Assembly: GCA_949927415.1 (NCBI GenBank)
Contig: CATLFB010000001.1
Location: 372,001-436,000 of the forward strand
From: an uncultured Candidatus Melainabacteria bacterium
GTDB taxonomy: Bacteria > Cyanobacteriota > Vampirovibrionia > Gastranaerophilales > Gastranaerophilaceae
DNA: 64,000 bases
Direction: 5' to 3'
A program made the position numbers and the translations under genes. A model generated the notes under the pieces. The model was given only the letters and a program-made list of their open reading frames with translations, was not told the origin of the DNA and searched no databases. Positions 53,484-61,768 of this stretch are shown here, one piece after another (position 1 is the first letter of the stretch; each line of letters opens with the position of its first letter).

Positions 53484-54788
53484 TTATGCAAATGTCAGAT
53501 TCTTAGTGCTTTCAGCCATTCTTGCCATCGGATCATCAAAAACCAATTCCGGACTTACACGGCTAAAGCCTTGAACTGTAGTTAAATCAACAAGTGAATT
53601 GTATTTTGGTGCAAGTTCTTTATATTCCTGCATAAGTTTTTGCTTCTTAGCTTCATCCTGTTCTTTTGATGCTTTAAGCGCAATATCTGTCAATTTTTTG
53701 TACTGTTTGTTTAGTTTATTTTGTTCTTCTTTTTCCAGTTTTTCCTGTCTTTTTGTCAAATCTGCTATTGTTTTTTCTGAAGTTTTTTTATTTTCTTCTG
53801 CGACAGCTTTCTTTTCTGTATCACTTTTGATTTCGGTTTCAAGGTTTTCAATTTCAGTTTCAAGCTGGGCTTTTTCGTTTTCTTTTTGAGTTTGTTGAGC
53901 CTGAAGTTCTTTAATTTGGGATTCAAGCTGGGCAACTTGTGCTGCATTTTCCGGGTTTGCAGCCAATCTTGTTTTCTGAATTTCCAAACCTCTAATCTGA
54001 CCTTTAATGTCGCTGATTTGAGTACCCAAATCTGTTACCTGTTGAGTTTTTGCGTCTTTGATTTCTGTATTTTCAGTGATTGCCTGTTCTAAACCTGAAA
54101 TTTCGGTTTGATATCCTTCAAGTGCTGAATTTTCAGTACTTAACGCAGTTTTAACTTCTGAGGAGTTTGAAAGTGATGAAATATCTGTGGCGGCAGAAGC
54201 ATTAGAGGCTACAGTTGCAGCATTGCCGGCTGCGCTTGAAGAATTTGAACTTTTGAGTGCTTTTACACCGTCAACAATTTGCGGAATGCTTGAAGATAAC
54301 TGATTTAGCATGCCCATTGCAGTTACAAAACCGGAGGTGCTGTTTCCTGCTGTATAACGGGATTGAAGTTGAGCTTGCAATTTGAAGAAGTCTTCATACG
54401 CGCGCATTTCTCTTCTTTGACCGCGTGAAGTCTTTGCAAAACCGTTTTCAATGCTTGCTGTCAAATCTGCATCTACATTGTGCATTCTGTAATCGCCGGG
54501 ATTTACGTTGCGTTTGCCGCCGACTCTGACAGCAGATGCTGTTCCCGTTGCGTATTCTGATCCGTTATTATATATTGTCTGTCTTGATGTTGTGTTTTGA
54601 AGTGCTGCTTGTGCACTGTATCTTACAGAATTATTATTTGTACGAGATGTTGCAGCAGGTGTTGAAGTGCCGGCTGAAGATGAAGTTCTTGTATTTTTTT
54701 CTTCAAACTTCGGCAGAGAATTCTTGTGGTTCAAGTTTGTTTTGAGCCCCGGCTTTTTATAAGATTGTACTGCTACATTAATACTCAT
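53484..54788 (-). CDS. Ser/Ala-rich coiled-coil protein (434 aa)
   Basis: I do not recognise a family. It has a basic polar N-terminus (MSINVAVQSYKKPGLKTN) and a Ser/Thr/Asn/Ala-rich low-complexity region (about 35-210). A long coiled coil follows (about 210-375) with TEISGLEQAITENTEIKDAK, IRGLEIQKTRLAANPENAA and QLESQIKELQAQQTQKENEK heptads, then a short C-terminal tail. No signal peptide or membrane helix. The look is that of a secreted or surface filament-type protein exported without a Sec signal, but nothing proves export. Its upstream region carries TGTTAACAAATGTAAA (54882-54867). Confidence 0.72.
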   Translation of the reverse strand: MSINVAVQSYKKPGLKTNLNHKNSLPKFEEKNTRTSSSAGTSTPAATSRTNNNSVRYSAQAALQNTTSRQTIYNNGSEYATGTASAVRVGGKRNVNPGDYRMHNVDADLTASIENGFAKTSRGQRREMRAYEDFFKLQAQLQSRYTAGNSTSGFVTAMGMLNQLSSSIPQIVDGVKALKSSNSSSAAGNAATVASNASAATDISSLSNSSEVKTALSTENSALEGYQTEISGLEQAITENTEIKDAKTQQVTDLGTQISDIKGQIRGLEIQKTRLAANPENAAQVAQLESQIKELQAQQTQKENEKAQLETEIENLETEIKSDTEKKAVAEENKKTSEKTIADLTKRQEKLEKEEQNKLNKQYKKLTDIALKASKEQDEAKKQKLMQEYKELAPKYNSLVDLTTVQGFSRVSPELVFDDPMARMAESTKNLTFA

Positions 54789-55349
54789 AATTCTCTCTTT
54801 TTATATACTTCTTATATATATAAAGTATATAACGTTTAAAAAATTGTCTTTTTTGTGTTTTTTAGCTTTACATTTGTTAACATACTCTTGAACATATCCC
54901 ATTTATATATTATGCCCGAAATTCTCGTTTAACCACGGTTTTAAAATTATTCATGCGTTTTCGGAGATTTGTAACAAGTGTTAAAATTTTAAAAATGTTT
55001 GAAATACACTTCTTGAGACTTCTTCGAGTATTTGCAAGCTTTTGTTGCAGGAAGTTTACAAAATTATTGTAAATTTTTAGTTTGATTTTTATTTTTCTGA
55101 AACCCGCCGCAAATCTCATTCTTTGGATTTATGAAAAAAATAATTGTAAAAAGATTGGCATGGGTTGGCCAAAAGTTATTTCTTTTAAACAAGTTTGTTC
55201 TATGATGAATTTACATCTTGGGAGGCGGGGATTTCAAAAGATACATCCTCTCCTTAAGTCTAATCAATCCATAGAACGATTAAAGAAGGTTCAAATATCG
55301 TTTAAAATATGGATAACAATAACAGTTTATATTTGGAGGTAGTAAAGAA
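54789..55349. other. Gap without a convincing gene
   Basis: AT-rich. It holds the promoter region of the 434-aa gene, including TTTACATTTGTTAACA at 54867-54882, and the leader of the adenosyltransferase. Short frames at 54910-55119 (minus) and 55082-55342 (plus) are basic, lack ribosome sites and overlap each other; I do not call them. No cobalamin-riboswitch box was found. Confidence 0.55.
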
Positions 55350-55883
55350 GTGTTAGAGCATGGTTATATTCAAATTTACACAGGAGACGGAAAAGGCAAA
55401 ACTACAGCATCATTGGGTTTAGCACTTCGCGCGCTGGGTCATGGATGGAAGGTTCTTATTATCCAGTTCACAAAAGGCGACAGCGCAACTTCTTACGGTG
55501 AAATCGTATCTTCATCAAAATTCCTTCCAAACCTTGATGTTGTGCAGTTTGGAATGGACAGAGTATGCTATTCTCATAATGTTTGCATGGACGATTTTAA
55601 AGAAGCAAAAAAAGGCTGGGATTTTGCAAAAAAAGCAATCCAATCCGGCGAATATCAACTGATTATTTTAGACGAAATCAACATTTGCACTTCCATGAAC
55701 ATGATTAAGGTATCAGAAGTTAAAGAAGCCTTAATGAACAAGCCTGAAAACCTTGAAATCGTGTTAACAGGAAGATATGCACACCCTGAATTAAAAGCAA
55801 TGGCTCATCTGGTAACAGAAATGAAACCTATCAAACATTATTTTGATATGGGCGTTATGGCAAGACAGGGAATTGAATATTAA
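55350..55883 (+). CDS. cobO: Cob(I)yrinic acid a,c-diamide adenosyltransferase, copy 2
   Basis: BtuR/CobO-type enzyme of 177 residues, with P-loop TGDGKGKTTASLGLALRALG (Walker A at 12-19), LIIQFTKGDSATSYGE, QLIILDEINICTSMNMI and VLTGRYAHPELKAMAHLV. The GTG start is fixed by GGAGGT 9 nt upstream. It lacks the N-terminal extension of copy 1 (44608) and keeps more of the canonical CobO sequence. It ends at a terminator. Confidence 0.94.
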   Translation: MLEHGYIQIYTGDGKGKTTASLGLALRALGHGWKVLIIQFTKGDSATSYGEIVSSSKFLPNLDVVQFGMDRVCYSHNVCMDDFKEAKKGWDFAKKAIQSGEYQLIILDEINICTSMNMIKVSEVKEALMNKPENLEIVLTGRYAHPELKAMAHLVTEMKPIKHYFDMGVMARQGIEY

Positions 55884-55960
55884 TTCTGAAGCATACAAAA
55901 GCTTGAAAATGAAAAAGATTTAAGTTAATGTAAATCCTTTTTGTTTCAGAAATGAAATAA

Positions 55961-55996
55961 CCGGACTTAACTGTAAGGGGAGGTCCGATTTTTTTT
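55961..55996 (+). terminator. Terminator after adenosyltransferase copy 2
   Basis: CCGGACTT pairs with AGGTCCG around a short loop and is followed by eight T. Confidence 0.75.
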
Positions 55997-56058
55997 GCAC
56001 ACGAAGTGTGCGCTTACGTATTGGCTCTGGATTAGGAGAAATGCGTTTATGAAAGAAT

Positions 56059-56073
56059 GTGCTACGCACGTAG
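56059..56073. repeat. 15-bp palindrome GTGCTACGCACGTAG, copy 1
   Basis: CTACG and CGTAG arms flank CA. Exact copies occur at 56291-56305, 56523-56537 and, inside prepilin locus 2, 60370-60384. Confidence 0.8.
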
Positions 56074-56077
56074 GTGG

Positions 56078-56290
56078 ATTTTCGGTAGAGTGGAGTGAAA
56101 CCGACGCGCGGTTAGCGCAGAGGATGAGCGGAACTCGTCACATCCGACGCACCGCAGTGAGCGTGAGTCGGCAGAGGGTGAAAAGCGTTGCGGGGAGCAA
56201 TGCTTTGGAACCCGTTTAGCGCCGACGAGTAAGATAGCCGCAAAATCGCGAGAGCGATTTGGAGCGAACGCTAGGTGCGGGACCGCCGAA
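56078..56290. repeat. GC-rich dispersed repeat, copy 2
   Basis: About 213 bp, same orientation as 27603-27798, sharing the TTCGG/CCGAA ends and long identical runs around GAGTCGGCAGA, TTGCGGGGAG and TTTGGAACCCGTTTAGCGCC. It is bordered on both sides by the 15-bp palindrome. Confidence 0.8.
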
Positions 56291-56440
56291 GTGCTACGCA
56301 CGTAGACATATTGGAACTGGATTAGGTGAAGGGCGCTTTTGAAGAAATTAGGCGAGGACGTTCAGAATTAGGACAGGGGCGCTTGGAACAGCCTACATCT
56401 TCTGACGCCACCCACAAACCACGACGAAAATCGTCACAAA

Positions 56441-56512
56441 CCCCTCTCCTGGTAGAGGAGAGGGCGGAATTTCTTAACGAGCACCTCGCGAGTTTAGAAA
56501 TTCGGGTGAGGT
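56441..56512. repeat. Decayed DUF559-type repeat with nested palindrome
   Basis: The palindromic half CCCCTCTCCT...AGGAGAGGG (56441-56464) and the tail GGGTGAGGT (56504-56512) match the arms at 50987 and 51374. They are separated by a 39-bp insert bounded by GAATTTCT and AGAAATTC. Confidence 0.7.
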
Positions 56513-56784
56513 ACTACGCCCGGTGCTACGCACGTAGACATATCGGAACTGAATGAGGTGAAAGGCGCTTTTGGAAGAATTAGACGCAGACGTTCCGAAT
56601 TAGGAGAAAGCCGCTTAGAAAAGTCAACATAGCATTCCTATCGCTCCAGGTAAAGTATTTTAAGACAACCGCGCAATCAAATTTATAATATTATTTTGAT
56701 TACGCAGTTTTATATTATTCTGAGCAGTCTGGCTGCAAATATCGGCTCAGATACCATTATAGTATTCGCAGTCAGAACAAAGAT

Positions 56785-57672
56785 TTACCTTACGCTGCCG
56801 TCGGGATTGTGGCGAATTGTTCGGGTTCTGTTACCTTTTTCATCATATTTATATTCAGTATAGTCAGCGACACTGCCATCCGATTCGCGATAAGTTGCTT
56901 GAGTTCTATTGCCATTTTCATCGTACTCATAGTCAATGTAAAAATCTACGTTGAAGCCAGAGTCACGAAAAATTGCCCTGGTTTTGTTGCCATTTTGGTC
57001 CAAAACCGCCTCTAAATAGCCGTCTTTATTATAGCTGTATGAGGTGCCATCAGGATTTTTAACTGTCCGGTTGGCCAGTATTTTATTCGGAAATATGTAT
57101 TCGCGGTTTTCGAGAGTATATTGTGACACATCCTGACCTTTCGATGGCAGATTAGTGTCGGTTACAGGAGTATTTTCATCCTTTTTAGGAACATTTTCTT
57201 CTGCAACATTCGTCGTTGCGACATTTTGCGCCGGCTCTGGCACCGGCTTTGGTGCGGGCGTTTGCTCAGGCACAGTTACAGACGCTGAATCCGGACTTGC
57301 CGCCGGTGTTTTAGGTTCTGCATTCGGCGCCGCCGGCGCCTTGGAGGTGAACTTTGCCCCCATCGCGTCGTAAAGTTCTGAAATTTCTTCTGCAGTAAAC
57401 TCAATCTCCTGCCCCGGATGAACCACAAAACTATTTTGCCAGCCGGCTCTTGTTTTATCTGTTCCGCCTGAAAAAATCGAGGCCTGACCGTTTGCTTTTC
57501 TGTTTTGTTGAATTTCGGCAAGCTTGTCCATAACAGAATTCCACTCTGACGCAGTTATCTTTCCGTCAGAAAGTTCCATTTTCTGTTCTTCCACAAGCTT
57601 TTTCAAGGCATGAGTTATCCCAAAGCCTTTTTGAATCTGAATTTATACCGGTCCGTTGTTTACTTCACTCAT
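56785..57672 (-). pseudogene. EF-hand-like/YD-repeat protein gene with an in-frame TAA at codon 10
   Basis: ATG 57672, preceded by AAAGGATATTGAG, gives MSEVNNGPV and then TAA (57645-57643). The same frame continues IQIQKGFGITHALKKLVEE to 56785. The body has a degenerate EF-hand loop (LSDGKITASEW), a Pro/Ala-rich linker (NAEPKTPAASPDSASV to KPVPEPAQNVATT) and C-terminal YD/RHS-type repeats: NKDGYLEAVLDQNGNKTRAI, YEYDENGNRTQATYRESDGS and YKYDEKGNRTRTIRHNPDGS. CAA to TAA would explain the stop. An internal TTG at 57606 could start a shortened product. The CCATA element (copy C) lies about 75 nt upstream. Confidence 0.7.
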
Positions 57673-57745
57673 CTCAATATCCTTTCTTTTTGTTAGCACA
57701 CATTGCTTATACTTCATGAAAGTAAATCACCCGGAAATTATTGAC

Positions 57746-57838
57746 ACTCCTGCACCGCACCATACCATACCATACCATACAGCAGATTATGACAGGGTTT
57801 GAGGCATTTTAAAACTCATCTTTACATTTCGTTACATT
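57746..57838 (-). repeat. CCATA-tandem element, copy C
   Basis: Four CCATA units (57760-57779), the GGGTTTGAGGCATTTT stretch and TTTACATTTCGTTACA (57821-57836). Nearly identical to copy B. Confidence 0.85.
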
Positions 57839-57867
57839 AGGAGAATCGGTAAACAAATAAATAGATA

Positions 57868-57951
57868 AATAAGTTCTTTTCGTTTTGCCGGTATTGTGAA
57901 ATTTTACCGGTATTAATTATGTAATGGACTTTTCACCTTTCACTTATTCAC
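57868..57951. repeat. GTGAAAAG-family element, copy d
   Basis: AAGTTCTTTTCG, TTTTACCGGTATTA and TATGTAATGGACTTTTCACC match copies c and e. Confidence 0.6.
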
Positions 57952-58049
57952 CCCATCAAACTTATACCCTCCAAAATCACAATTAATCAATGATTTACAT
58001 TACGCAATAAAAATTTGCAAAAGTTCTTGTTTATAATAAAATATAAATG

Positions 58050-58160
58050 GTTACACTAGTCTGATAGGTTTGCCCTAGTTCGGGTCGGCGTAATTGCCCG
58101 TAAAAGCCGGATACGCAGAAAAACTCCGAATGAGACAGTTTAGCCCGTAGTACAAGTTAA
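58050..58160 (+). promoter_or_regulatory. Structured 5' leader of rpsB
   Basis: About 110 nt, more G+C-rich than the flanks, with mutually exclusive pairings (CCC-TAGTTC-GGG, GGC-GTAATT-GCC and a longer-range GTCT/AGAC). It ends just before the rpsB ribosome site. A TATAAT lies upstream at about 58032. Ribosomal protein S2 mRNA leaders are often autoregulated; this one is a candidate without a recognised family. Confidence 0.45.
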
Positions 58161-58177
58161 AATAAAGGAGAAAACCG

Positions 58178-58951
58178 ATGCCAGCAGCATCTATGATTGA
58201 ACTTTTGGAAGCAGGTGTACACTTCGGACACCAAACACAAAGATGGAACCCTAAAATGAAACCGTATATTTACGGTGCAAGAAACGGTATTTATGTATTT
58301 GATTTACGCAAAACTTCAGAACTTCTTGACGAAGCATACAACGTAGTCAGAGATTTTGCAGCACGTAATAAAAACATCCTGTTTGTAGGTACTAAAAAAC
58401 AGGCAGCTGAAGTTGTAGCTGAGGAAGCTCAAAGAGCAGGTGCTTACTACATCAACAGAAGATGGTTAGGCGGTATGCTTACTAACTTTGAAACAATCAG
58501 AGGACGTGTTAGCAAGCTCAGAGAATTAGAAGACTTCTTAAACAGCGGACATGCTGAAAAATTGCCGAAAAAAGAAATCGCACAATTGAACAGACAACTT
58601 GCTAAATTGAGCAAAACTTTAGGCGGTATTAAAGAAATGAGAGGATTGCCTGATGTAATCTTCATCATCGACCAGCAGAAAGAAAACATTGCGATTTTGG
58701 AAGCTAACAAACTTAACATCCCTGTAATCTGCCTTGCAGATACCAACGCAGATCCGTCAAATGTTAACTACGTTATCCCCGGAAACGACGATGCAATCCG
58801 CTCAATCAGATTAATCACTTCAAAACTTGCAGACGCTGTTCTTGAAGGCAAACAGTTAAAAGAAAACAAAGCCAACACAACAGCAAAGATTGAAGAAATC
58901 AAAGCTGAAGATGCAGGCGTTGTTGAAACTGCAGAAGTTGCAGCAGAATAG
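58178..58951 (+). CDS. rpsB: 30S ribosomal protein S2
   Basis: The 257-residue product matches S2: [62 protein letters not shown] and the C-terminal [15 protein letters not shown]-type helix. An acidic/Ala tail follows. AAGGAG precedes the ATG. tsf follows, as usual, across a 138-bp spacer that carries a repeat element. Confidence 0.98.
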   Translation: MPAASMIELLEAGVHFGHQTQRWNPKMKPYIYGARNGIYVFDLRKTSELLDEAYNVVRDFAARNKNILFVGTKKQAAEVVAEEAQRAGAYYINRRWLGGMLTNFETIRGRVSKLRELEDFLNSGHAEKLPKKEIAQLNRQLAKLSKTLGGIKEMRGLPDVIFIIDQQKENIAILEANKLNIPVICLADTNADPSNVNYVIPGNDDAIRSIRLITSKLADAVLEGKQLKENKANTTAKIEEIKAEDAGVVETAEVAAE

Positions 58952-58961
58952 TTAAAAATTG

Positions 58962-59068
58962 TGAAAAGTGAATGGTGAAAAGTTCTTTACAAAATGGAAT
59001 TAGTAAATTCTACCGAAATTATTTTTTATGTAACGGACTTTTCACTTCTCACATTTCGCTTTTCACTC
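58962..59068. repeat. GTGAAAAG-family element, copy e, between rpsB and tsf
   Basis: The left arm GTGAAAAGTGAATGGTGAAA and right arm ACTTTTCACTTCTCAC plus CGCTTTTCAC are inverted with mismatches. The centre has TACCGAAATTATTTTTTATG as in copy c. Confidence 0.65.
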
Positions 59069-59089
59069 AACAATAAAGGAGAGAATTAA

Positions 59090-59953
59090 ATGAACATTAC
59101 AGCTCAAATGGTTAAAGAACTCCGCGACAAAACGGGTGCCGGCATGATGGATGCTAAAAAAGCACTTGTTGAAACTGACGGTGATATGGAAAAAGCAATG
59201 GACGTACTTCGCCAAAAAGGTATGGCTTCTGCAGACAAAAAAATGGGCAGAATTGCTGCTGAAGGTTTAATCGCATCAGCAATCGTCGACAATGCAGGCG
59301 CTATGGTTGAAGTTAACTGCGAAACAGACTTCGTTGCTAAAAACGAAGAGTTCAAAGAACTTTCAAACTGCCTTGCAAAAGCTGTTGCAGAATCAAATCC
59401 GGCTGACGTTGAAACTTTTGTAGCTTCAACTTGCCCGAAATGCGGAAAAACTATTGAAGAAGTTATTAAAGAAAAAATCGCATCAATCGGCGAAAAAATC
59501 ACTTTCAGAAGATTTGTCCGCTATGAAGGCGCTGTTGCAACATACATTCACAACGGCAAAATCGGCGTTCTTTTAGAAACTGACAAAAAAGACGAAGAAT
59601 TAATGAACGACATTTGTCTTCACATTGCATCAAACGCTCCTGAATTCCTTTCAAGAAAAGAAATTCCGCAATCAGTAATCGACCATGAAACAGAAATCGA
59701 AATGGGCAAAGAAGACTTGCAGAAAAAACCTGAAAACATCAGAGCAAAAATTGTAGAAGGCAGAGTTAACAAACTTATGGCATCAAAAGTTCTTTTAGAA
59801 CAGCCGTTTGTTAAAAACCCTGATGTAACAATTGAACAGTTGATTGAAGGCAAATTGACAATCAAAGCATTCTCAAGATACGTACTTGGCGAAGGCCTTG
59901 AAAAACGTCAGGACAACTTTGCAGAAGAAGTTATGAGCCAGGTTAAAGGCTAA
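59090..59953 (+). CDS. tsf: Elongation factor Ts
   Basis: Guanine-nucleotide exchange factor for EF-Tu. The 287-residue product has the UBA-like N-terminus VKELRDKTGAGMMDAKKALV, CETDFVAKNEEFKEL of the core, the dimerisation/coiled-coil segment and FSRYVLGEGLEKRQDNFAEE at the end. It is odd in carrying TCPKCGKTIEEV where most EF-Ts have a Cys-free stretch. AAAGGAGAG precedes the ATG. Confidence 0.97.
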   Translation: MNITAQMVKELRDKTGAGMMDAKKALVETDGDMEKAMDVLRQKGMASADKKMGRIAAEGLIASAIVDNAGAMVEVNCETDFVAKNEEFKELSNCLAKAVAESNPADVETFVASTCPKCGKTIEEVIKEKIASIGEKITFRRFVRYEGAVATYIHNGKIGVLLETDKKDEELMNDICLHIASNAPEFLSRKEIPQSVIDHETEIEMGKEDLQKKPENIRAKIVEGRVNKLMASKVLLEQPFVKNPDVTIEQLIEGKLTIKAFSRYVLGEGLEKRQDNFAEEVMSQVKG

Positions 59954-60065
59954 CTTACTTCTCCTAACTTTCGGCCGTGCGGGTTTTGTAGCCGGCGGGC
60001 TTGAGAGTTTTCCCGGATACCGGATTTGCCGGATTTAACAGGGAATTTGCAAAATAAGTTTAACT

Positions 60066-60096
60066 AAAAAAGGGGACTGAAATCAGTCCTCTTTTT
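60066..60096 (+). terminator. Terminator of rpsB-tsf
   Basis: AGGGGACTGA pairs with TCAGTCCTCT (one mismatch) and is followed by TTTTTGC. Confidence 0.85.
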
Positions 60097-60127
60097 GCAT
60101 GGCTTGTTGTTGATTCTGCTAAAAAAC

Positions 60128-60156
60128 TTGCGTGAAATGGGAAAATAGTTTATAAT
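60128..60156 (+). promoter_or_regulatory. Sigma-70-type promoter of prepilin locus 2
   Basis: TTGCGT (60128-60133) and TATAAT (60151-60156) are separated by 17 bp, in the same place relative to the leader as in locus 1. Confidence 0.75.
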
Positions 60157-60193
60157 AACTTTGGAGCAAACAAATTTAAAGGAGAATTAAGAA

Positions 60194-61067
60194 ATGCTAC
60201 AATCCAGTAAACACAATACTTTGAGCCAGGGGGGGGGGGGCTTCTGAATACTCTCCTATAGCATTTGGGGCTAATTTTAGCCTTGATGTTTTTGTTAAAA
60301 AATTTAGATTTCTGCAGGATTTTTTTATTTACTGCTTTACACCCCAAAAAGCCTTTACGCTTGCCGAAGGTGCTACGCACGTAGAAACTTCTGCAAAAAA
60401 ATGTGCACACGCGTTTACATTAGCCGAAGTTCTCATCACCCTCGGCATCATCGGAATCGTTGCCGCTATGACGCTGCCGGCACTCACGACAAAATACCGC
60501 AAACAAGAGATTTCTGCCAGACTCAAAAAATTCTATACCATCATGAATCAGGCAATTGCAATGAGTGAAATCGAAAACGGAGATATCCAATATTGGCAAA
60601 TTGAGAGAACGTTCAAGGCTCCGGATGGTAGTTATGATTATAATGTAGGCTCACAAAACAGTCTGAATTTCTTCAACAGATACCTTGCTAAATATATTAA
60701 ATATCATCATATTTCTCAAGGTTACTCAAAAGAAAACGAGGATGGCACAACAAGCAACGAATTCAACAAAATTTATTTCTTTGACGGCTCAAGCGCGCAG
60801 TTAAAACAAGGCACCTGTCAGGATTTTATTTTTGATATTAACGGTGACAAAAAACCGAATGAACGCGGCTATGATCAATTTTATTTTCTAATTTGCCCGT
60901 CAGGTAGTAGTCATAAGCTTTATAAAAACGAAAAATTTTCAGCATACAGTTCTGCAAAAAACCGCGAGGATGCTTTAACTAAATGCAAACTAGATGCTTC
61001 ATATTGCGGAAAGCTTATCCAGATTGACGGCTGGGAAATCAAGAATGATTATCCCTATAAAATATAA
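60194..61067 (+). CDS. Type IV prepilin-like protein, locus 2; start frame broken at G12 tract
   Basis: ATG 60194 with AAGGAG upstream starts the same MLQSSKHNTLSQ leader as locus 1 and meets twelve G (60229-60240); as assembled it stops five codons later. With eleven G the frame runs into the prepilin. In the body frame a TGA lies just before the tract and no start codon precedes the pilin signature, so the leader ATG is the only plausible start. The junction reads KAFTLAEGATHVETSAKKCA, then HAFTLAEVLITLG: a partial signature, a 15-bp palindrome and a complete signature. The body (ISARLKKFYTIMNQAIAMSE, DINGDKKPNERGYDQFYF, Cys pairs) is intact. Confidence 0.78.
60229..60240 (+). repeat. G12 homopolymer in prepilin leader 2
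   Basis: Twelve G in exactly the same codon context as in leader 1. Confidence 0.9.
60370..60384. repeat. 15-bp palindrome inside prepilin locus 2
   Basis: An exact copy of GTGCTACGCACGTAG seen three times at 56059-56537. It is placed between a partial and a full FTLAE signature and keeps the frame. Confidence 0.85.
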
Positions 61068-61109
61068 GGCTTGTTTTTATAAAATGAAAAATATTCGAAA
61101 GCGAAAATA

Positions 61110-61745
61110 TCACTCAGGCAAAGCAGTTTCTGCCGCGTCTTCCTGCAATGTGTATTCGTAATTCGGCTTGTCATCATCGTCTTTTAGCTTAAAATTCAAA
61201 ATAAAAACCTGATTTTTCTGAATCACAATATCTTCGCCCTTTTCAACATAAGAAAAGGGCGTACTTTCATAAACAGAAGCCGCGCTTGATTTTAAACGGC
61301 TGCCTTCTTCGTTTTTAACGGCCCCCTCAACAGCATGATAGCCGAGAGAAATCCCTTTTACAAAATGATTTCCAATCCCGAGCGCAACACTTTTTGCAGT
61401 GCTTTTGTAGTCAAATTTTGTCGTAAATTTGCCTTTAACAAACTGCTCCACTTTGTGTGTCTTCCCGTCGTTATCCGTATATTCAGTCAAAACAAAAGCA
61501 AAAGAGGCATCACGCTTGAGGCGTTTAGGGCTTGAAACATCGACAATGTTGCCTTTCAAAATATTTCCTTCAAGTATAATTAAAACGCCGTCATCCAAAA
61601 ATAAATCAGTGACAGCCTTAACTTCAAGAGTTTCCGGCGGATTTTCCGTTGTAAAATCAGACATAGATTCAACTTTAATAGTTGCGGCACTTACATTCAT
61701 CTGGAATAAAAATAGTGACAATAATGCAATAATTATTTTTTTCAT
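61110..61745 (-). CDS. Secreted protein of unknown function (211 aa)
   Basis: A signal peptide (MKKIIIALLSLFLFQMNVSA) is followed by a beta-rich periplasmic domain: VKAVTDLFLDDGVLIILEGN, NIVDVSSPKRLKRDASFAFV, TEYTDNDGKTHKVEQFVKGK, and a C-terminal DIVIQKNQVFILNFKLKDDD. The last part resembles the barrel-lip segments of some envelope-associated proteins, but no family is recognised. It lies 23 bp after the 121-aa membrane gene and is probably co-transcribed. Convergent with prepilin locus 2. Confidence 0.75.
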   Translation of the reverse strand: MKKIIIALLSLFLFQMNVSAATIKVESMSDFTTENPPETLEVKAVTDLFLDDGVLIILEGNILKGNIVDVSSPKRLKRDASFAFVLTEYTDNDGKTHKVEQFVKGKFTTKFDYKSTAKSVALGIGNHFVKGISLGYHAVEGAVKNEEGSRLKSSAASVYESTPFSYVEKGEDIVIQKNQVFILNFKLKDDDDKPNYEYTLQEDAAETALPE

Positions 61746-61768
61746 ATTAAAAACCCTTATATTTGAAC

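Larger units (their letters stand above)
55997..56784. other. Repeat-rich gene-free stretch
   Basis: It contains three copies of the 15-bp near-palindrome GTGCTACGCACGTAG (56059, 56291, 56523), a GC-rich repeat copy (56078-56290), two imperfect tandem copies of an about 95-bp unit following the 15-mer (56301-56390 and 56533-56620) and a decayed DUF559-type repeat (56441-56512). No protein-coding frame with a start signal. Confidence 0.75.
57673..58177. other. Gap holding two repeat families and the rpsB leader
   Basis: It contains the CCATA element copy C (57746-57838), a GTGAAAAG-family element (57868-57951) and the structured rpsB 5' leader (58050-58160). No gene is called. Confidence 0.7.

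Noticed and set aside
54910-55119. 69-codon basic open frame on the minus strand
   Set aside because: No Shine-Dalgarno and no recognisable fold; composition matches random AT-rich DNA.
55082-55342. 86-codon open frame just before adenosyltransferase copy 2
   Set aside because: No ribosome site, unusual Trp/Ile/Lys-rich composition and overlap with an equally doubtful minus-strand frame; more likely the 5' leader.
55160-55345. Cobalamin riboswitch upstream of adenosyltransferase copy 2
   Set aside because: The conserved B12-box sequence could not be found.
55995-56556. Several 60-80 codon frames in the repeat-rich gap
   Set aside because: They run through the GC-rich repeat and palindromes on both strands and lack start signals.
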